A stretch of 64,000 bases of DNA from Euptelea pleiosperma (GCA_035048495.1 CM068548.1:5941464-6005463); one strand, 5' to 3'. Shown: positions 1 to 12,554, numbered from the stretch's first letter. Translations and numbers: made by a program. The notes: generated by a model from the sequence alone, not told the origin.

Positions 1-934
1 TTTGATTGAGAGCATGTTCTCACCTCATTCTCTCCACATTTAGTTGATTGATTGAATTATTAGAATTATGAATTATTTAAATTATTTTTTTTCTACATCT
101 AGACTTTTTTTCTTTTACTTAGTGGGTTTTCAAATGAACCTTAGTAGTCTAATTGACCTAATTGGATTACTAGGGGACATTCATGGATCACCTCTGGATT
201 CGGGTACAGGTCAATCCACAGATTTTCGGGTCGTATCTGGGTATCCGGATTCGGGGCGTGACAGGCTCACTCGGTTACCAAACACAAAAATACGATCAGT
301 TCTAGATTAACCTCCGTTGGCCGTGTTTTTAAGCTTTCCAAACAAGCCCTAAAGCCAAGAAAAGTACGTAGTTCCCATTTTACACGCAAGTACCAACCAG
401 CATGTAGAAAAGTAAACATAATTGTTATATTTAGTCACAATTCACAATTTTGTTTCAACTAAACTACTAATCTTCTCTAACTTGAATAGCAAGTTTCCTT
501 GACTCACAATTTCTAATAAGCTTTCCCATCAAATAAGACTTTCTAATTCCAATTTGACAAACTTTGTAAATGAACATAAAGGAAAATAGACTTGGAAACT
601 AACCTTCACTTTGAATTACAACATTCCCCTCAGTGCAAAGTCTTCCCTGTATTTGTCATACCAAACACCCTTGTGAAAAATTGGAAATTTTGTGGAGTTC
701 GAAGGCTTTGGCGAAGACATTAAGAACAAGGTCTTCTAGTTATGTCATAAAAATGCACCCCAACATGCCTTGTCCATGTGTGAAATGTTGGATTCAACAT
801 TTCATGGCCCAATCAGTCAATTATTTCAGGCAAATTAAAACTTTTTAAACATGTCTAATGACCTAAGAGAATTAAGTTTTTAAATTTGTCCCTTGCAACA
901 TTTTAAGATATATCTCTTAGATACAATAGTATAA

Positions 935-1187
935 GACACGTGGCACACTCTTAGAGACCACTGACCTTATGGATGTTTGTCGCATTCCTAGGGGGACCTA
1001 GCTAGATACCAAATATCAGTCTGATTTAGTCATTTCAAACCTTTGGATCTGAGTAAATCAACCCCCATGAAAATGACTCCAATCAAATCCTTAAAAACCA
1101 CTAAGCAGACTATTTTTTGCATATAGGTCCACCTAGGGATGGGCCAAACATCGATACAGTCAATGATCTCTACGAGTGTGCCATGTG
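935..1187. repeat. G-box-related foldback MITE (Mutator-like family)
   Basis: The two ends are inverted copies of each other: ACACGTGGCACACTCTTAGAG on the left pairs with GAGTGTGCCATGTG on the right. The arms contain the family's usual blocks (near-identical inverted words around GGTCCACCTAGGGAT and CAGTCTGATT). Exact termini and the target duplication were not resolved for this copy. Confidence 0.6.
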
Positions 1188-1804
1188 TAATGTGCTTCCA
1201 TGTGTAAGGTGCACCTACATCCCTTACACCTACATCGCACGTGGTATTCCCCTAGTATACACGGAAATTTCTAGAACATCGACTTCATCGTCAAAATGTC
1301 CCGCACGCCGTTCTACCTTTACAGTGACTATTTTAAGTTTAAAAGAATAACTTAAAATGCTATCTTTACTTGATCATCACACGTGTCATGCACGCGTGCA
1401 CTCCGTAATTTGCATGTATACAAACACTAAAATCATGGATGCCCATTTATTAATTTTACAAAGGCTTTTTGGTTGACCTTATATAATATATATACTAAAG
1501 GTCAGTTAAATTAAAGTAAGGTTTTCTGGTTAAATTAGGGCCCCAAACATGGTAGATACCGAGACGCATCAACACACCATAGCGAACATGTCCATATGTC
1601 GATTTCCCTAATTTAATCATTAAATATTCTACTATCTTATCCCTCCCTATATTGTAATCAATAATAAAACTATTTGAAAAAAAAAATAATAATATGTGAC
1701 GATGGTGGCAACCCCATTTCGATCAAACAATCCGATGTGAGAATTCCTGCATATAAGCATTCCGAGGTGCCACAACTCAAACAGAGCCATTTTGTGGCCC
1801 CAAC

Positions 1805-2038
1805 CAAGGTTTAAAAGAGGTCGTTTTAACGGTAGGCATTACGTTACAACCGTTAAAATGCTATGTAACGGACAGGGGCAAGAATGAAAAAAAAATGGAA
1901 TTTAACGGAAATAACAGCCAATTTTTTTCACAATTTTTAACGGCCGTTATTTTCCAAGCGTCAAAATGGTTATTAACGTAACGGGCTTGGGGCATTACCA
2001 TTTTACTGGCAGTTAAAACTGTTTTAATGGCAACCATG
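1805..2038. mobile_element. hAT-type MITE with perfect 8-bp target duplication
   Basis: The element starts CAAGGTTTAAAAG and ends with the complement of CATGGTTGCC, so the two ends form short inverted repeats. It is flanked on both sides by GCCCCAAC (1797-1804 and 2039-2046). An 8-bp duplication is characteristic of hAT transposons. The interior is built from inverted words such as CCGTTAAAA. There is no coding capacity. Confidence 0.8.
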
Positions 2039-2045
2039 GCCCCAA

Positions 2046-2478
2046 CATCAAGAATGGGGAAAAATTTTAGATGCAGAAGACTTTGGATGTAGTCGATGCA
2101 AAGGTGTCTCGTGGCCGTACATGGCTCAATTTTGCTGCCCACTAACCGCATGGATGTTTAGCCCACCCCTTAGTGGATATGTATACGAAAAATTAGTCTC
2201 ATTGATTTTATGTAGCCATAGATTTCAGCACTTTTTTAGGATTGACTGTAACCGTTGGATTCAAGCATGTTTTTTGCATATCTTTTGGACACTTAATCAA
2301 ATGGCTATAAATTATCAACCAAGCTGATTTTTAGTATGCATATCCACCAAGGGGTGGGGTACACATCCATGCGGTTAGTGGGCCCAAAAAATTGAGCCAT
2401 ATAGGGCCACAAGACCCCTCTGTGTCGACTGCATCCAAAGTCCTCCGCATCTAAATTATTTTCCCAAGAATGGCCGTA
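2046..2478. repeat. Long foldback element
   Basis: The left arm (about 2046-2170) reads, on the opposite strand, as the right arm (about 2350-2478). Shared words include ATTTTAGATGC, GGACTTTGGATG and CCACTAACCGCATGGATG. The central part is unique. It directly abuts the hAT MITE to its left. No protein is encoded. Confidence 0.65.
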
Positions 2479-4167
2479 ATTCGTGGTAATTCGGGGGTCT
2501 TGGCTATATGAATCAAGTCAACTTGCCTGCTCATCTAAAAAAAATATAGAAGGCCATGACAACTAAATGGAAATCATCTCTACTACAACAAATTAACATT
2601 CAACAAGGAAAGCTAACGTCCATGGCAAAGACTAATTTTACAAAAGTCTAAGAGCATGCCATGGAAGCTAACATCTAATAAAATGCTTAAACAATAATTG
2701 ATTTTTTCGACAACCCATCTTTAATAGGGCAAATCACTAAAGAAACGGAACCTACTAGAAGTCTAAAACAGTTAAAATATTAAAAATTATTAATAAATAA
2801 AAAAAGTTTACTAAGACAAGAAATTAATAATAAATCTTAGAAATACGTTGGAATCGACAAAAAGTGATTATGGTTTCTACAACTCAAGCTATTGCTAAAG
2901 CAAAACTCTCTTAAAATAGTAAAATTGTCGTTTTTACCCACTAAAAGATAGATTTTGACCAAAATCTAATGTGCATAATGAGCAAAACTATGAGTATTGA
3001 AGATCCCGTCGTTTCCTTTCAGAAAAGTCCATCTCTACAGTATTCCGATATTGAAAATAATTTCATTAATGCCTGATATGTCCTTTTTCCAACTGTATCT
3101 TTATTATTAATATGTGTTACGTCCTTTTTAGCATCAAAAGTTCAAACGCTCCATAACTCTACTGCTAAGTGTTTTACATCACATCCATACGGTCAGGGGT
3201 CTCTGAGAGCCTGCCACATGGCTCATACTTGTGGTCTTGATGCCGGACGTCCGTTGTCAAAATTTTAACTCTCTTAAGGTCAAGAAAAGCAGCCGCTTTG
3301 CTGGGAACACAAGAGGGTACAGTCTGTACCAACATTAAAGTCAATGAACTACAGTGCCTTGCTTTAGATCATCTTCTTCCGACCATCAACACCCTTTTGG
3401 CAGCCTGACCCGAGGCTGTATTGGATCTAAGTCATCACGCCGTAGTTCAGGAAATTATACTTATATGAAATGATAGGCTTTGTTCAACAGCTAGTAACAA
3501 ATATGTTAGCTATCCTGCAAGTTTCATCTCTCCTGTACTGGACTATTGATGATGTGGTCGACCTAATTGATGAGTGTGGATTAAGGGGCAGGTGGGCCGC
3601 ATGCGTGATCAGGTTATCTATGTTAGATGTTTACTAGGTATAGGTTGGCCCGTGATCAGGTCATCCATCGTAGTAGGTGTTTATGCATTGGTAATTAATT
3701 AGGTTATCTATGTTCGATGTTTAGAAATTTCATCTTGCTATAATCTAGAGGTTACTACACCATGGATCACAATTTGATGAACTCATTCATTTTGGATGCT
3801 TCTTATAATCGTCATCACCATCATCATCTTAACCCTAATATTTGGGGTTGGCAACACAAATCCAACGCACTCTTTGAAGCTATATCATTTGGATACTTAT
3901 GTGAACATAATCATAACATATCGCTTGATCAACGGACAGGGAACATGAGGGGGCCATGTAGTTTGGTAGCTCGCAAGCTAACAAACATTTTCTCCATTTT
4001 ATGCTGCATAATGAAACAATTTGCGACAAGGCAAAACCAAGGATAAAAATGTAAACTATTATTTATTGGACTCCAATAATAGAAGTTGATCCGGTCTTAG
4101 ACTTTTAAATTACATGCAAATGGCTTGTCGTGAGGGGTTGAAAGGCATCTTTGGTTATTCAGTCGTC

Positions 4168-4170
<3 letters not shown>

Positions 4171-4211
<41 letters not shown>
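4171..4211. repeat. (GA)n microsatellite
   Basis: An uninterrupted GA dinucleotide run of about 40 bases, in non-coding sequence. Confidence 0.95.
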
Positions 4212-4212
<1 letters not shown>

Positions 4213-4485
4213 AATAGCAATGGTGCCTACGCATACCTGTAAAGATGATTCGTGGATTCTTTCAGTCCGGACAACAAGAGAGGACTCATCTACTACGCAA
4301 TTAACTTATTAAAAGTGTATTTTCATGATAAAAAATTCATTATATTAGTGTATAAAATAAGCACAAACTTATTTAAAATTGTCCCACCAGCTACTCAGTC
4401 AATAAAATACGAAGTCAAAGACTTTGGATGGTACCATGCTTACTACCAGAGGATCTAAGGGGACTAAAACTTTGATGACAGCACG

Positions 4486-4770
4486 CAATATGAGCCACGT
4501 GGACCACTCTTAGAGGACTGCCAATCCCTAGGTGGACCTACAAACCAACATTCAACCTGATTAGTGATTTCTAGGCGTTAGATTGGAGTTATTTTCATGG
4601 GTTTTATTTACCATGGGAATTTGAGCATTATTGACCATTATTTGATCAGGTACAAAGATCCAAAGGTTTGCAATCACTAATCAGCCTAATTTTTGGTTTG
4701 TAGGTCAACCTAGGGATTGGCCAGAGATCCATATTGGTCAAAGAAACTCAAAATATATGCCAAATAGTGT
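4486..4770. repeat. Foldback MITE of the GCCACGTGG family
   Basis: The left arm carries GAGCCACGTGGACC and CTAGGTGGACCTACAAACC. The right arm carries the inverted counterparts GGTTTGTAGGTCAACCTAG and GATTGGCC. CCTGATTAGTGATTTC on the left is mirrored by TCACTAATCAGCC on the right. This is the same family as the elements upstream of the dioxygenase genes. Confidence 0.6.
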
Positions 4771-5928
4771 CTATAGGCCGGTGTTAGGTGATGAGGACCA
4801 TGGAGTGATGGGCCCCCAGCCCATTAGGTCTAATCAAGTTGTACCTTGGATTGGATGGTGTTGTTGTCAAAAGTTATGAATAATAACCAAATCCTGGAAT
4901 GAGTAATACATGCAAGGGAGCGCATCTCCTTGTATTTTAATTATCAACTAGTGATTTTTGCCCGTGCTAAAGCACAGGCCATCTAAAATGTTAAGATAAA
5001 ATTTAGTAAAATATATTGGGTTAGTAATAATAGTTATTGTTTTAAATATTTTTGAGTGAAGTATAGTAAAAGGTTTTTTATAAAACAAAAAATACGATCA
5101 TCTAATTAAAGGGAAAAAATACAAACAAAATCAACACAAACCACCCCAATTAAGATCAAAATAGATTATTTGAAAAATATTAAAAAAATATAAATAATAA
5201 AAATTAGGAAGAACAACTAATTGTAGATCCACCAAAGTGTGAGCCACACATCCATAGAGTCGGTGGATAGTAAAAAATTTTGTGTGGACACCTTTTCTAT
5301 ATGGAACGCATAAAAATATGCCACTTGGCATAGTCTTTAAGTCAAACTGACCCATGAATGAATGATCCACCACTTGATGGACCTACTAACCATAAATCAG
5401 CCTGATTGGTGATCTGTAGTCATTGAATCTGAGTACCCAAAGGGTAGAAATCATCTAATGAAAAAGGTGCAAATCCAAATGGTTATAGATCACAAATCGG
5501 GTTGTTTGTTCATGTTTACGTTTTTCAAATGTCCACTTAAAAAATTCAATCATACTGCAAAGGGTGTTCACGTGGCATTTTATGCGGGGTGAGTTCAAAA
5601 CCCCATGGACAGAATATTTTTTCTATAAGTTAATAAATTAATATTTTAAATTTATGGTCTTGGTAGCTATGTGGTCAGCCAGTTGTGCAGCATTGGAGTT
5701 AAGAGTGTGTTTAGAATGATACAGCTTGATTTCCAAGAGAGAGTATGTGATAAATCGAAGATCGGTTAAGAGATAGTGAAACAACAACTCGAAATTCCCA
5801 TGAAAAACTGATGAATAATATATTTCTTAATCGCATCCATCAATCATAAATACCAATTAAATAAAAAATTTGTTATAAAAAATACACTTTGTAAACATTT
5901 ATTTTTCAGGTTTACCAAATTAAAAATA

Positions 5929-6355
5929 GGGTCATGATCAACGTACACAGATTTTTACACAAAATTTTATACCAATTTTGGCCTACCCATGTGGAAGATA
6001 AATCAATGGCTGTTTTTTTTTTTTTTTTTGGTGAGGATGATTTCCTCGTCATATGGATCACCCCTACAAAAAATCAGCTCATTTTGAAATTTCTAACACC
6101 ATCAAATGTGGGTTTGAAGTTAACAATAAAAAATAGACGGTCCATAATTTTTCAACTTGTAAATCAGGCTACAAATATCACAACGATTTGAATTTTTGTG
6201 AGGGTGATCTTCTCACCATAGAGACCATCCCCAGCAAAAATCATCCCATTCCAAAATTTCTAATTTATATATTAGCCCCCGCCAATTTATTAGTATGGAA
6301 TTTTTTGTAAAAATTTGTGTCCCTTGATCCTGACTATTAAAAAAATCTCTAATTC
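5929..6355. repeat. Repeat shared with intron 2 of dioxygenase gene D
   Basis: The sequence is clearly related to 61062-61410. Shared words include CATGTGGAAGAT versus CACATGGAAGAT, AATCAATGGCTG, CTCACCATAGAGACCATCC and CCCCCGCCAATTT. It ends near TTGATCCTGACTA, while the other copy ends CTCCTGATCCAGA, suggesting a TIR beginning GGATCAGG. Here it lies inside the Helitron. Confidence 0.6.
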
Positions 6356-6397
6356 GTACAATACCCATCAAAGATTACCTTCTTGATTTTCAAAAGT

Positions 6398-6401
<4 letters not shown>

Positions 6402-6450
<49 letters not shown>
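6402..6450. repeat. (CT)n microsatellite
   Basis: An uninterrupted CT run of about 49 bases inside the Helitron. Confidence 0.95.
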
Positions 6451-6452
<2 letters not shown>

Positions 6453-7639
6453 AGTTGTTAATCGTCCATAATCCCAAGGTGAACTTTGGTTTATGTGTGA
6501 TGGTCTAGACTCTAAAGATCTGGAGAGACATGTTGGGTAATGAAAAGATTGTAAAATTTAGGAAGTTAGAAGAAAAAAAGGAGAGAGTCGATTTTTAAAG
6601 AGTTAAAATAGATTTAGGAATGTAAAAAAGGTTGAAGATCTTAGGATAGGCTCAAGTTGGAAAGAAAGCATTTAAGTTTAATGACCAAAATACTGTAATA
6701 AGAGATCGTGTGGTTATAATCGTCAGATCACATTTGATTTTGTAATCATTATAGTTTAGGCATCTAACCTTAATGTAGATGTAAAACCAAGTTACACAAT
6801 AAAACGCCTCTTTGAACGCCGTACATATATATTTCTAAATTTTCTAAATCTTATCCCACACCTACAATAAAAACACAAACCCCACAACCCTACATTTGAT
6901 ACATATGACATGTATCACACGTGATACATATTCACCAAATTTTTACCACCTATGTCGATCAATAGGCATGATGCTGTTGGTTTAGAGTGTTGATATAATG
7001 AACGTGGAGGTCTTATTGAGAGAGGTTCCTCGACAGGCTCTCTCATCATGCTCTCTAGCTCGAGTATGAACATGTCCATGTCAGGCCCTAGAAAGCAAAT
7101 CAGGATCACAATCCCAGCCTCATATTTGCTACTCCTGAGCGGTATATAGAAGTATGTCAACCTAAGAATGACCCATACATTTCTTTAATATCCATGTATA
7201 CCAATTCATCTTGTCAAAACGAAAAAAAAAAAATAAAAAAATCTAGAAACAAATTATGGTCTCACTTACCTTGGGAATCCTTAGTTCATTTCTTTCTTTA
7301 TTCAATATATTTCCCTCTTTCTTTATTCAATACCTTTGCCGTTACCCTCTCTATCAGATTTTTAAATTGAAGTACTTCACAAACAAAACACAACAGATCA
7401 GAATACACCCATAAAACATGGCACTAGTAACAGTAAGACTAAGTAATAATAAAAAAAGATCATATTATATAAGAACTGAATTAATGGTGTAAGACCAACA
7501 TATCTGAAGAGATGAAAAGAGAACTAACAAACGAAAGCCTCCAGATCTATTAAGATTCAAAAATGATAGATGGGAGAGGGAGAGGTAAATACGTTTTGGG
7601 TGAAGAAGTTTTTTTATTACTCCAATATAACGGTGAGAT

Positions 7640-8335
7640 TTTATGAGGAAGTAAATAGGAGATGGAGAAACAGTTTATGAGAAGAAAGGAGGGAGAGAGT
7701 TGCTGGAAACGAAGGGTGTTTTTTGAAAGAGTCCGTCTAGAGCTACTACACCCATTTCTTACATCCAGTTCTTACACCCGGTGGTGGGGCCCACATGGAC
7801 ATCATGTTGGACAATCCAACCGCGCCATGAGTTTTTCATACTATAGTTAGCCTCCTCGCAAAAAATTAGGACATTTCGGCATTCTTAACCTCATGAAAAA
7901 CTTACTATAATATGAAAAATCGAAGACATCCAATTAAACCATTATTTTGGATCAAATTTTTATATGGTTAGTAATTTTGAAATGAACTTATTTTTGGTGG
8001 TGATGATCATCATAGAAAGGACAACTCAATGAATGGTTGGATTGTCCAACATGATCTCCATGTGGGCCCAACCAGTGGGTGTGAAAAGCAAAAACATTAA
8101 AAGTAGAATCTCCGATTTTGAAAAATGCATTGTTGGAATGTAAAGGTTTTGGAAAGGAAGAGGTTGGAAGGGGAAAGGTTTTTGTTGAGAAAAAGTCTAA
8201 TATACCCCTTTCTTTTAATAACACTAAAGCAAGTGTGAAATGGTTGTTTTTGGAAAAACTTAAAAAGAGGGTATTTTTGGAAAAAACTATGAAAAAAAGA
8301 TGGAGAGAGCGCCACCCCAGCAGTACTCAGCTTTA
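7640..8335. repeat. Inverted-repeat element nested in the Helitron
   Basis: Block 7762-7835 (GGGGCCCACATGGACATC, GTTGGACAATCCAACC) is repeated inverted at 8025-8095 (GGATTGTCCAACATGATC, CCATGTGGGCCC). The outer flanks are purine-rich on both sides. The open frames seen here are by-products of this symmetry, not genes. Confidence 0.5.
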
Positions 8336-8584
8336 GTATATATAATAGATTTGACCAAACTTTATGGATGGAAGTAGATTCTCTCCATTGGATTCCTTGG
8401 TTCTCCCACTTGAAGGATTCTTAGAAACTTCATCTTAGATCGATCCAGGATTAGCAAGTAGTTTACTGCCTAAGTTCCTTGCTTTTAATGTTTTTTTTTT
8501 ATTAAAAAAAATTAAGACAGAGAGGCACAAACACACAAAACAATGTTTTTTTGGGGATGAGCTAGATGAATTAGAGATATGGCT

Positions 8585-8795
8585 CAGGCTCCGAGGACCC
8601 CCCTTTTTCTGACCCCTCTCGGCGTTTGCGCGCTTGGCCGTGGATTTCACGAATCTAAAGGTGGTTGTCAGCACCCCAAAAGTGAGAAAAGTGATGCCAG
8701 CTCGGCTCTTTGGATTTTGGATTCTTAAAATCCACAGCCGAGAACAACACCAAGAGGGGTCAGAAAAATGGGGATCCCCTGAACCCCGATCTAGG
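8585..8795. repeat. Foldback sequence, about 200 bp
   Basis: The arm TTTTTCTGACCCCTCTCGGC (near 8603) has an inverted partner GAGGGGTCAGAAAAATGGGG (near 8755). GCCGTGGATTTCACGAATC is mirrored by GATTCTTAAAATCCACAGCC. The reading frames on both strands are explained by this symmetry. The rest of 8350-9699 has poly-T runs and no gene. Confidence 0.6.
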
Positions 8796-9699
8796 CTCTG
8801 CATGGTTGCCTTAATAAGTTTTCTACAAGAGTCATGCTACCATTCGGATCACTAGACAAAAAAATGTTAGGTTGAGGCCATTGACCGTTTGATTCAAGAG
8901 ACACACGGTCCACGACGTCACAACTATTTTATCCTTGCAGTTGCTGCCTCATGGAACATGGATCTCTTAAATCCAATGGTCGACAACCTCAACCCTATAC
9001 TTTTTCGTACGGTTATCATCGGTAGGATGGCATTTTCCTTCTAGATTTTTTTTTTTTTTTTTTGCATAAAAATGTAATAATTTTTTTTTTATATCAACAG
9101 TTTCTAAGATACAAATCCTTTTTTAGTAAAACTTTTTGTTGATCACCATTCATAGCCTTACGAACCAATAAAAAAAAAAATTTGGCTTGTTATAGGCTCA
9201 CCCATCACCCATCGTTGCACACTTAAAACGTCCAACTGTTAATGAGAATTCCAGGCTACCTAGGGAACCTATCCTTTTTTGTGAAACAAAATATGCAAAA
9301 GAAAGGGGGAAAACTGGTTGGCATGGTCTTCGGCTTTATTGGGGTTCGACACTACAGTTATCCAAAAAAAATTATATGGGTTATGGGTCCTCTAGGAATT
9401 CAATTAAAACCCAAGTCAAAGACTCACAACCCATGGAATCATAAGCTAATAATTCATGAATGATGCAGTTTCTATCTATTAATGGTAAACAACACCAATT
9501 TCAAAGAAATTATAAAGAGAATAAATTTAATTTTTTTTCTCAATTTTTCATTTTTCCTTGATTTACCTACATGGAACAGTTTCTCTTAATTCCTGATCAC
9601 CCTATTGATAAATCGTAGCATCAGAAGATTCTGATACCTCCAACCCCAAAACAATGGTGGAAGATCAAAAAAAGCTGCAACGATTCGATGGATCGAGCT

Positions 9700-11019
9700 C
9701 TACACTATTGAAAGTTGTCTCGAATATTGAGATTGCTGTGATCGTTTTTCTCTACCAACGAACCACTTAACTGTTCTTCTTGCAATTGGGAACCAAAGCC
9801 TCCTCCTCCTCTCCTCTTTGGCACTACCAGCCGATGATGAAGATTCTTTAATTCTGTTTTTCCAACCAAAATCTGTAAACCTCGAATGGTTTGTAATCTC
9901 CGACATCGATCTCTTCCCTGACGGAGTCAAGAACCTTGAATTTTTATTTAGTTCGGAATCTGATGTAGAAGGAAGGCCTGGACCTGAAACTGAATAACTT
10001 CTATTAAGTTTACCAACCTTATTCTCAAACAATCTCTTCTTCTCCATCTCCTCCTTAATCTTCATTATTCTTTCATTTGGCGAAGACACATTTTCGAGTG
10101 CGGTTGGTGTGAAGCGACCGCTACTCGAATTGAAAGAAGAGAATCTCTTGCTCGACATTTCATTAAGCATCTCTGAATTCAACATCAATATGTCCGAAGA
10201 ATTCACGTCACTCCACCGGTTCTTGAAGACGACGTCGGAGACTACGGTCTTGTTCTTGGACTTATGCAGGAGTTTTCGATCATCGTCTTCATTATCACAT
10301 TCTTGAATTTGTAATTCCTCTTTCTTACCCATCTCAATCTTTCTGAAGCTGCTTCCTACACTGAACCTTGATGACCCTCCTTGATGATCATCTTGTTCTC
10401 TCCGGACGAAGAGCTCGAGATTTGGATCCTCCGTCAACTCTGACTGGTTCATGGAGAATCTCATGCTATTTGAATAGGTGAAAATAGTGAGGTCCCTGGC
10501 GTCAACTTTGTATCGGCAAAGAGGGCAGCTGGAGTGGCTCTCGAGCCATCGATCAACACAGTCTATGTGAAACGCATGTTTACACTTAGGCAGTAATCGA
10601 AGAATTTCAGTTTCTTCGAATTTCGATAGACAGACTGCACACTCAAGGCCTTCCTTTGATCCCTTTAGAGAAGAGAATCTGAAGAAAGGGAGTGACTCAA
10701 TTACCGTCTTATCGATTCCGGAGAACCTAGTTGACCTTGTTCGAATTAGCCCATGATGGAGGTGTTGATCGGTTGCACGAGTGAAGAGATCCGACGCAGT
10801 TGTATGACAGAATTTTGCATAGACAAGAAGAAGAAACGTTAACGAGAACATGATCGATAAGATCCCAATGACGACAGCAATGCTCGGACGGAACGAGCTG
10901 CCCGATGCGGACATGTCGTCCACATTTGGTGGGCCTTGCCCTTCGACATCGAAGAAGAAGAAGAAGAAGAAGAGAAGTATGATGAAGATACCCTTCTGAT
11001 ACATGGACAGATTGGTCAC
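9700..11019 (-). CDS. ATL42: RING-H2 finger E3 ubiquitin ligase, ATL42-like
   Basis: An intronless 439-residue protein of the plant ATL family, membrane-anchored E3 ligases that transfer ubiquitin from an E2. Seen in order: an N-terminal hydrophobic leader (about 11-28, with a run of Phe), a transmembrane segment (about 45-68), the GLD-type motif GIDKTVIESLPFF (101-113), and a RING-H2 finger with zinc ligands C127, C130, C146, H148, H151, C154, C165 and C168, spaced as in ATL proteins. The C-terminal half is long, Ser-rich and basic, as in the ATL42 branch, and intronless structure is usual for ATLs. The start used is the first Met of the frame, directly upstream of the leader. The Phe run comes from a trinucleotide repeat and may vary in length. 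The substrate is unknown. The ATL assignment is firm; the ATL42 subgroup is probable. Confidence 0.9.
   Translation of the reverse strand: MTNLSMYQKGIFIILLFFFFFFFDVEGQGPPNVDDMSASGSSFRPSIAVVIGILSIMFSLTFLLLVYAKFCHTTASDLFTRATDQHLHHGLIRTRSTRFSGIDKTVIESLPFFRFSSLKGSKEGLECAVCLSKFEETEILRLLPKCKHAFHIDCVDRWLESHSSCPLCRYKVDARDLTIFTYSNSMRFSMNQSELTEDPNLELFVRREQDDHQGGSSRFSVGSSFRKIEMGKKEELQIQECDNEDDDRKLLHKSKNKTVVSDVVFKNRWSDVNSSDILMLNSEMLNEMSSKRFSSFNSSSGRFTPTALENVSSPNERIMKIKEEMEKKRLFENKVGKLNRSYSVSGPGLPSTSDSELNKNSRFLTPSGKRSMSEITNHSRFTDFGWKNRIKESSSSAGSAKEERRRRLWFPIARRTVKWFVGREKRSQQSQYSRQLSIV
10951..10974. repeat. (GAA)n repeat coding for poly-Phe
   Basis: A GAA/TTC trinucleotide tract lies within the signal or leader region of the ATL gene. 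On the minus strand it reads as consecutive Phe codons. Confidence 0.9.
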
Positions 11020-12470
11020 CTATCGGAATCCCGATCGTTATTTCCCCGAAATTCTACGCTCATCCGGCGAGCATTCCGCCAGGGAATCGAAATCGTTCTT
11101 ATGTATCCAAAATTATGACTTGTATAATAGGAGATGAGTTTGTTATGCTTAAGATTCTTATATGTGTAGCAGGTCCCACAAGGGGGTGTTCATCTGGTTT
11201 GTCCGTTGTTTAGGGTTTCTTCCGAGGCTCTCTTTGTGTTTGCCATTAAAAATGTTTTTATTTTTTTATTTTGTTTGCATGATTTTTCTAATATACTGTG
11301 AAATGCAGTAGTGATGGAAGGGTGGAGAGATATATTAATATATATCAATATATATAAAATTTGACTGCTGACTTGGTAGGCATTCTATAAAGTGGTACAC
11401 TATGTAGGGCAAGCATTCGCTACCTCCCAATCTACCATGTTTGAGCAATTGCAAGTGTATTGCTTACGTCGCAAAAATCAGACAAAGTGGTTTGTAAGGT
11501 CTACAATGTTGAAATTTTGCCAATTCTAAAACATGCAAATCGCAGGTTTGGAGGACGTAGATCTAGCAACATCCGGGATTTGAACGGTGTTGATGTAAGG
11601 ATCCAAAATTTGTATTAGAGGCCATAATTTAAATTAAAATAGATCCGATCTTGGGTTCGGGCCTATTTAATTTTACGATAAGTAAGGCCCATGCCAGACC
11701 CATTTTGACACAACCCATGATCCATGGGGTGACCTAGAAATCTAAGGCTAAGTCATGAGGATAGGAAAGCAAATTATAGGTCTTGCCAACAAAGTATGAC
11801 CACATGGTCAAACACAAGATCAAACACAAGAAAAGCTGTAATCTCTAAACTTGGGAAGATCATAACTCGACCAATTTAAAATGGAATGGGGTGATCGATC
11901 TAATAGGCTATAACACCCAAAATTTGATGAACTATAAGAAACAAATGCCTATATATGACACAAAAATCCAAGTCTATTACGAATATCTAGATCCATATTT
12001 AATTACCAATAAAAAAGTTTTCAAAACGGGATAGAAAAGAGACTTGAGTAAATCAATTTTAATTAATAATTTTTGTATAAATCCTTTTAATGCAAAGTCA
12101 AAGGGGTATATATATATGAAAGGTAATTTTTCTGCAGTTTTAAAAAATATATAACAGAGAGTTTATTTTATTGTTTTTATAAACCAGAACAACCTTCAGA
12201 TAGATATTCTATACATAAAACAAAACACAATGCGTAGGATTCACAAAACAATTCATAAACAAATAAACTATAGATGGTATGAGGATGAGGCTTAGATATG
12301 TGGAAACAAAACTTCAAGGGCTTCACCATAAAACCTACTTGTTAGTGCAAGCACTCTGTTCTAGCCACAAGTAGGGCAATTTACTACAGTACCTGAAGGC
12401 CTACAGAAATATTAGTCTGAAGATTTCCTCCAACAAAAGTGTTGTTACTTAAAATTCATAGGCTTCTACA
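11020..12470. other. Spacer upstream of the ATL gene, no gene seen
   Basis: This is the presumed promoter side of the ATL gene. A TATTATACAAG-like word on the minus strand near 11125-11135 could be a TATA region, but this is weak. The remainder is AT-rich and has no coherent reading frame or recognisable repeat. Confidence 0.45.
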
Positions 12471-12500
12471 CACTACAACAAAAAACCTCCGTTGCAAAAA
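12471..12500 (+). mobile_element. Possible CACTA transposon terminus
   Basis: The sequence CACTACAACAAAAAACC matches the typical start of plant CACTA (En/Spm) terminal repeats. The partner terminus was not found; the sequence runs into Copia-like LTR fragments about 80 bp downstream. It may be a truncated end or a chance match. Confidence 0.35.
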
Positions 12501-12554
12501 GTGGCATTTCAAATTATTTTGCAATGGTACGGTTCAAAACACCTTAGCAGTCAT

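Larger units (their letters stand above)
1..4947. other. Intergenic, repeat-rich, no supported gene
   Basis: No reading frame here looks like a protein: the frames are short, of low complexity and without family motifs. The recognisable content is four foldback or MITE-type repeats (listed separately) and a GA microsatellite. The stretch 2480-4160 is AT-rich and shows no gene-like structure. Confidence 0.6.
4948..8349 (-). mobile_element. Non-autonomous Helitron (3.4 kb)
   Basis: On the minus strand the 5' terminus at 8349 reads TCTATTATATATACTAAAG, a typical plant Helitron start. The 3' terminus at 4948 ends CTAG, preceded by a GC-rich hairpin (GCCTGTGC, loop TTTA, GCACGGGC) about 11 bases inside. 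The flanking host bases are A and T, the expected insertion site. There is no target duplication. No Rep or helicase domain is visible in any frame, so it is non-autonomous. It contains a CT microsatellite and two nested MITE-like repeats. Confidence 0.7.

Noticed and set aside
3762..4046. 94-codon frame with a His run
   Set aside because: No family motif, ordinary AT-rich surroundings, and the His run comes from a simple CAT/CAC repeat.
8097..8803. Overlapping frames on both strands
   Set aside because: Explained by the two inverted-repeat structures at 7640-8335 and 8585-8795.
10109..10306. Plus-strand frame opposite the ATL gene
   Set aside because: A shadow of the minus-strand ATL coding sequence.
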